DNA of 7,737 bases from Nitrospiraceae bacterium (GTDB lineage Bacteria > Nitrospirota > Nitrospiria > Nitrospirales > Nitrospiraceae): contig JAICXS010000073.1 in assembly GCA_025934615.1 (NCBI GenBank), forward strand, positions 1 to 7,737. Reading direction: 5' to 3'. Positions 6,168 through 7,737 of the stretch are shown here, piece after piece. Position numbers and translations under genes: made by a program. The notes under the pieces were generated by a model. It did no database searches and was not told where the DNA came from. It saw nothing but the letters and a program-made list of their open reading frames with translations. Positions within the stretch are counted from its first letter, which is position 1. Each line of letters starts with the position of its first letter.

Positions 6168-6196
6168 TTGACTGCGATTAACGAGTCACAAATAAA
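6168..6196 (+). promoter_or_regulatory. Putative sigma-70-type promoter for the HAD-ATPase gene
   Basis: TTGACT (6168-6173, five of six to the -35 consensus) is separated by exactly 17 bases from AATAAA (6191-6196, four of six to the -10 consensus). Transcription would start near 6203, only about six bases before ATG 6209, giving an almost leaderless mRNA. This fits the lack of a normal ribosome site before that ATG. It is the best promoter candidate I found in the window. Confidence 0.45.
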
Positions 6197-6208
6197 CGAT
6201 CAACGAAG

Positions 6209-7737
6209 ATGAGATATCTCGCCCTCGCAGCGGATTACGACGGAACCTTAGCCACCGATGGCCGGGTCGATGCGCAGACGGTCGCGGCGTTAGAGCAATT
6301 GATCGCGTCCGGCCGCAAGCTGATTCTTGTCACCGGCCGGCAACTCGATGAATTGCTCGAGATCTTTCCGCACATATCCCTCTGTGAGCGGGTGGTGGCG
6401 GAAAACGGCGCTCTGTTGTACCGTCCGGCCACCCGTGAGCATAAAACGTTAGGGCAGTCTCCCCCGCAATCATTTGTCGACGCGCTGCGCGCGCGGCATG
6501 TATCGCCCCTGGCAGTTGGCCACTCGATCGTCGCGACTGTCCATCCCCAGGAAACGACCGTGCTCGACGTGATTCGGGACCTGGGCTTGGAGCTGCAAGT
6601 GATTTTCAATAAAGGCTCCGTCATGGTGTTGCCGGCGGGAGTCAATAAAGCGACCGGACTGACCGCGGCCCTTCTAGAACTCGCCGTGTCGCCTCACAAT
6701 GTCGTTGGGATAGGGGATGGCGAGAACGATCATGCGCTCTTAACCCTGTGTGAATGCGGCGTGGCCGTCTCCAATGCCGTCCCGATGTTGAAAGAGACGG
6801 CCGACTTGGTGACCAAGGAGGATCACGGCGCCGGGGTGGCACAATTGGTCCGCGACATGGTGAGGGACGATTTATCGCACTACGAGGGACGCCTCGTACG
6901 TCATCACATTTTACTCGGTGCGCGCGAGAACGGAGAGGAAGTTCGTCTCAGTCCCTATGGCAGGCATATTCTCTTAGCTGGGTCATCGGGAAGCGGGAAG
7001 TCGACCTTGGCGAGCGGTATTCTGGAGCGGCTCGCCGAACAAGCGTACCAGTTCTGCATTATCGATCCCGAGGGGGATTACGAATCGTTTGAACATGCGG
7101 TGACGCTCGGAACCGCCGAGCATGCACCGACGGCCGATGAAGTATTGCAACTGTTGGAAAAGCCGGACGTGAATGCCGTGGTGAATCTAATCGGCTTGCC
7201 GTTGCACGATCGGCCGGCGTTCTTTGTCGGTCTGCTGCCGCGGTTGCAAGAATTGCGGGTCAAGACGGGCCGGCCGCATTGGATTGTGGTCGATGAAACG
7301 CATCACCTCCTGCCGGCGGATTGGGAGCCGGCGGCACAGACGCTGTCGCACAAGTCCGCCAGCATGATGTTCATTACCGTCCATCCGGGCCAAGTGGCGC
7401 ACGAGGTGCTGCGTGACATCGATGTGGTCATCGCGCTGGGGGATCAGCCGGAGGAGACCTTGCGCCTATTCGGTAAAGGAAGGGGGGAATCGTTGCGACC
7501 ATTTCCTCGAACGGCCTTGCTTCCGGGAGAAGCCGTCGTATGGGATCCGGCGGTGAGTGAGGATCCATTTACGATGCGCATCGCCCCTAGCAAGCTCGAT
7601 CGCAAACGCCACCAACGAAAATACACCGAGGGCGAATTGCCACAGGAGCGCAGTTTCTATTTTCGCGGGCCTGAAGGTAAATTGAATCTACGCGCGCAAA
7701 ATCTCATGCTGTTCATGCAAATCGCCGATGGCGTGGA
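6209..7737 (+). CDS. HAD-IIB phosphatase fused to a HerA/VirB4-like P-loop ATPase, 3' end outside window
   Basis: About 509 residues are visible, and the frame is open at the right edge. Residues 1-220 form a HAD (Cof-type/IIB) hydrolase: nucleophile Asp9 and Asp11 in ADYDGTL, Thr42 in LVTGR, Lys147 in GVNKATG, and Asp170/Asp174 in GIGDGENDHALL. All four HAD motifs are intact, so phosphate-ester hydrolysis, for example of a sugar phosphate, is likely. From about 225 a second domain begins: Walker A AGSSGSGKST (257-266), an IIDPEGDYESF element (284-294) as in HerA/VirB4/DUF87 ATPases, and Walker B WIVVDETHHLLP (358-369). The segment FITVHPGQVAHEV (388-400) falls where a sensor-like strand is expected. 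Reading continues with no break between domains, so this is a true fusion. No signal peptide is present. The ATG follows CAACGAAG without a proper ribosome site, and an in-frame TAA at 6179-6181 limits upstream starts. Its partner, DNA or other substrate, is not revealed here. Confidence 0.92.
   Translation, partial: MRYLALAADYDGTLATDGRVDAQTVAALEQLIASGRKLILVTGRQLDELLEIFPHISLCERVVAENGALLYRPATREHKTLGQSPPQSFVDALRARHVSPLAVGHSIVATVHPQETTVLDVIRDLGLELQVIFNKGSVMVLPAGVNKATGLTAALLELAVSPHNVVGIGDGENDHALLTLCECGVAVSNAVPMLKETADLVTKEDHGAGVAQLVRDMVRDDLSHYEGRLVRHHILLGARENGEEVRLSPYGRHILLAGSSGSGKSTLASGILERLAEQAYQFCIIDPEGDYESFEHAVTLGTAEHAPTADEVLQLLEKPDVNAVVNLIGLPLHDRPAFFVGLLPRLQELRVKTGRPHWIVVDETHHLLPADWEPAAQTLSHKSASMMFITVHPGQVAHEVLRDIDVVIALGDQPEETLRLFGKGRGESLRPFPRTALLPGEAVVWDPAVSEDPFTMRIAPSKLDRKRHQRKYTEGELPQERSFYFRGPEGKLNLRAQNLMLFMQIADGV

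Noticed and set aside
6110..6181. 23-residue ORF (GTG start) just after the dismutase stop
   Set aside because: Short, without a recognisable feature, and it contains the promoter -35 candidate; the spacing after the previous stop is suggestive, but not enough.

Overview
The window is moderately GC-rich chromosomal-type DNA, almost entirely protein coding, with no RNA gene, insertion sequence, CRISPR array or integrase. The family mix is a phospholipase D joined to a membrane domain, small alpha/beta hydrolases, a divergent Fe/Mn superoxide dismutase and a HAD phosphatase joined to an ATPase. That mix, with the base composition, would suit a Gram-negative environmental bacterium such as a Nitrospira-like or alphaproteobacterial lineage. 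This is an impression from family resemblance only; nothing here fixes the taxon.

Layout. Positions 1-1531 hold a minus-strand phospholipase D (PLD) family gene that leaves the window on the left, just as a C-terminal membrane domain begins. A 182-base divergent gap follows. On the plus strand come three closely spaced genes: an alpha/beta hydrolase (1714-2457), a 467-residue protein I cannot assign (2467-3870), and a second, different alpha/beta hydrolase with an esterase-type signature (3902-4657). A 133-base gap with several inverted repeats leads to two small exported proteins: a probable 50-residue lipoprotein (4791-4943) and a 109-residue periplasmic protein (5006-5335). After a gap with a nested hairpin comes a divergent iron/manganese superoxide dismutase (5470-6105). 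A good promoter-like sequence then stands just upstream of a HAD-type phosphatase fused to a HerA/VirB4-like P-loop ATPase (6209 to the right edge, incomplete).

How the genes may work together. The most operon-like unit is hydrolase - unknown protein - hydrolase, with a 9-base gap and a 31-base gap. The two hydrolases keep full Ser-Asp-His triads but belong to different subfamilies, which suggests successive ester cleavages around whatever the unknown protein does. Membrane phospholipid chemistry (PLD), small envelope proteins and superoxide removal nearby would fit an envelope or oxidative stress accessory region; that is inference. The HAD-ATPase gene appears to have its own promoter and an almost leaderless start, so it is probably a separate transcription unit.

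The candidates for something undescribed are the three-gene hydrolase module with its unassigned central protein, the phosphatase-ATPase fusion, and the superoxide dismutase with altered gateway and second-sphere residues. I saw no convincing intrinsic terminator anywhere in the window.
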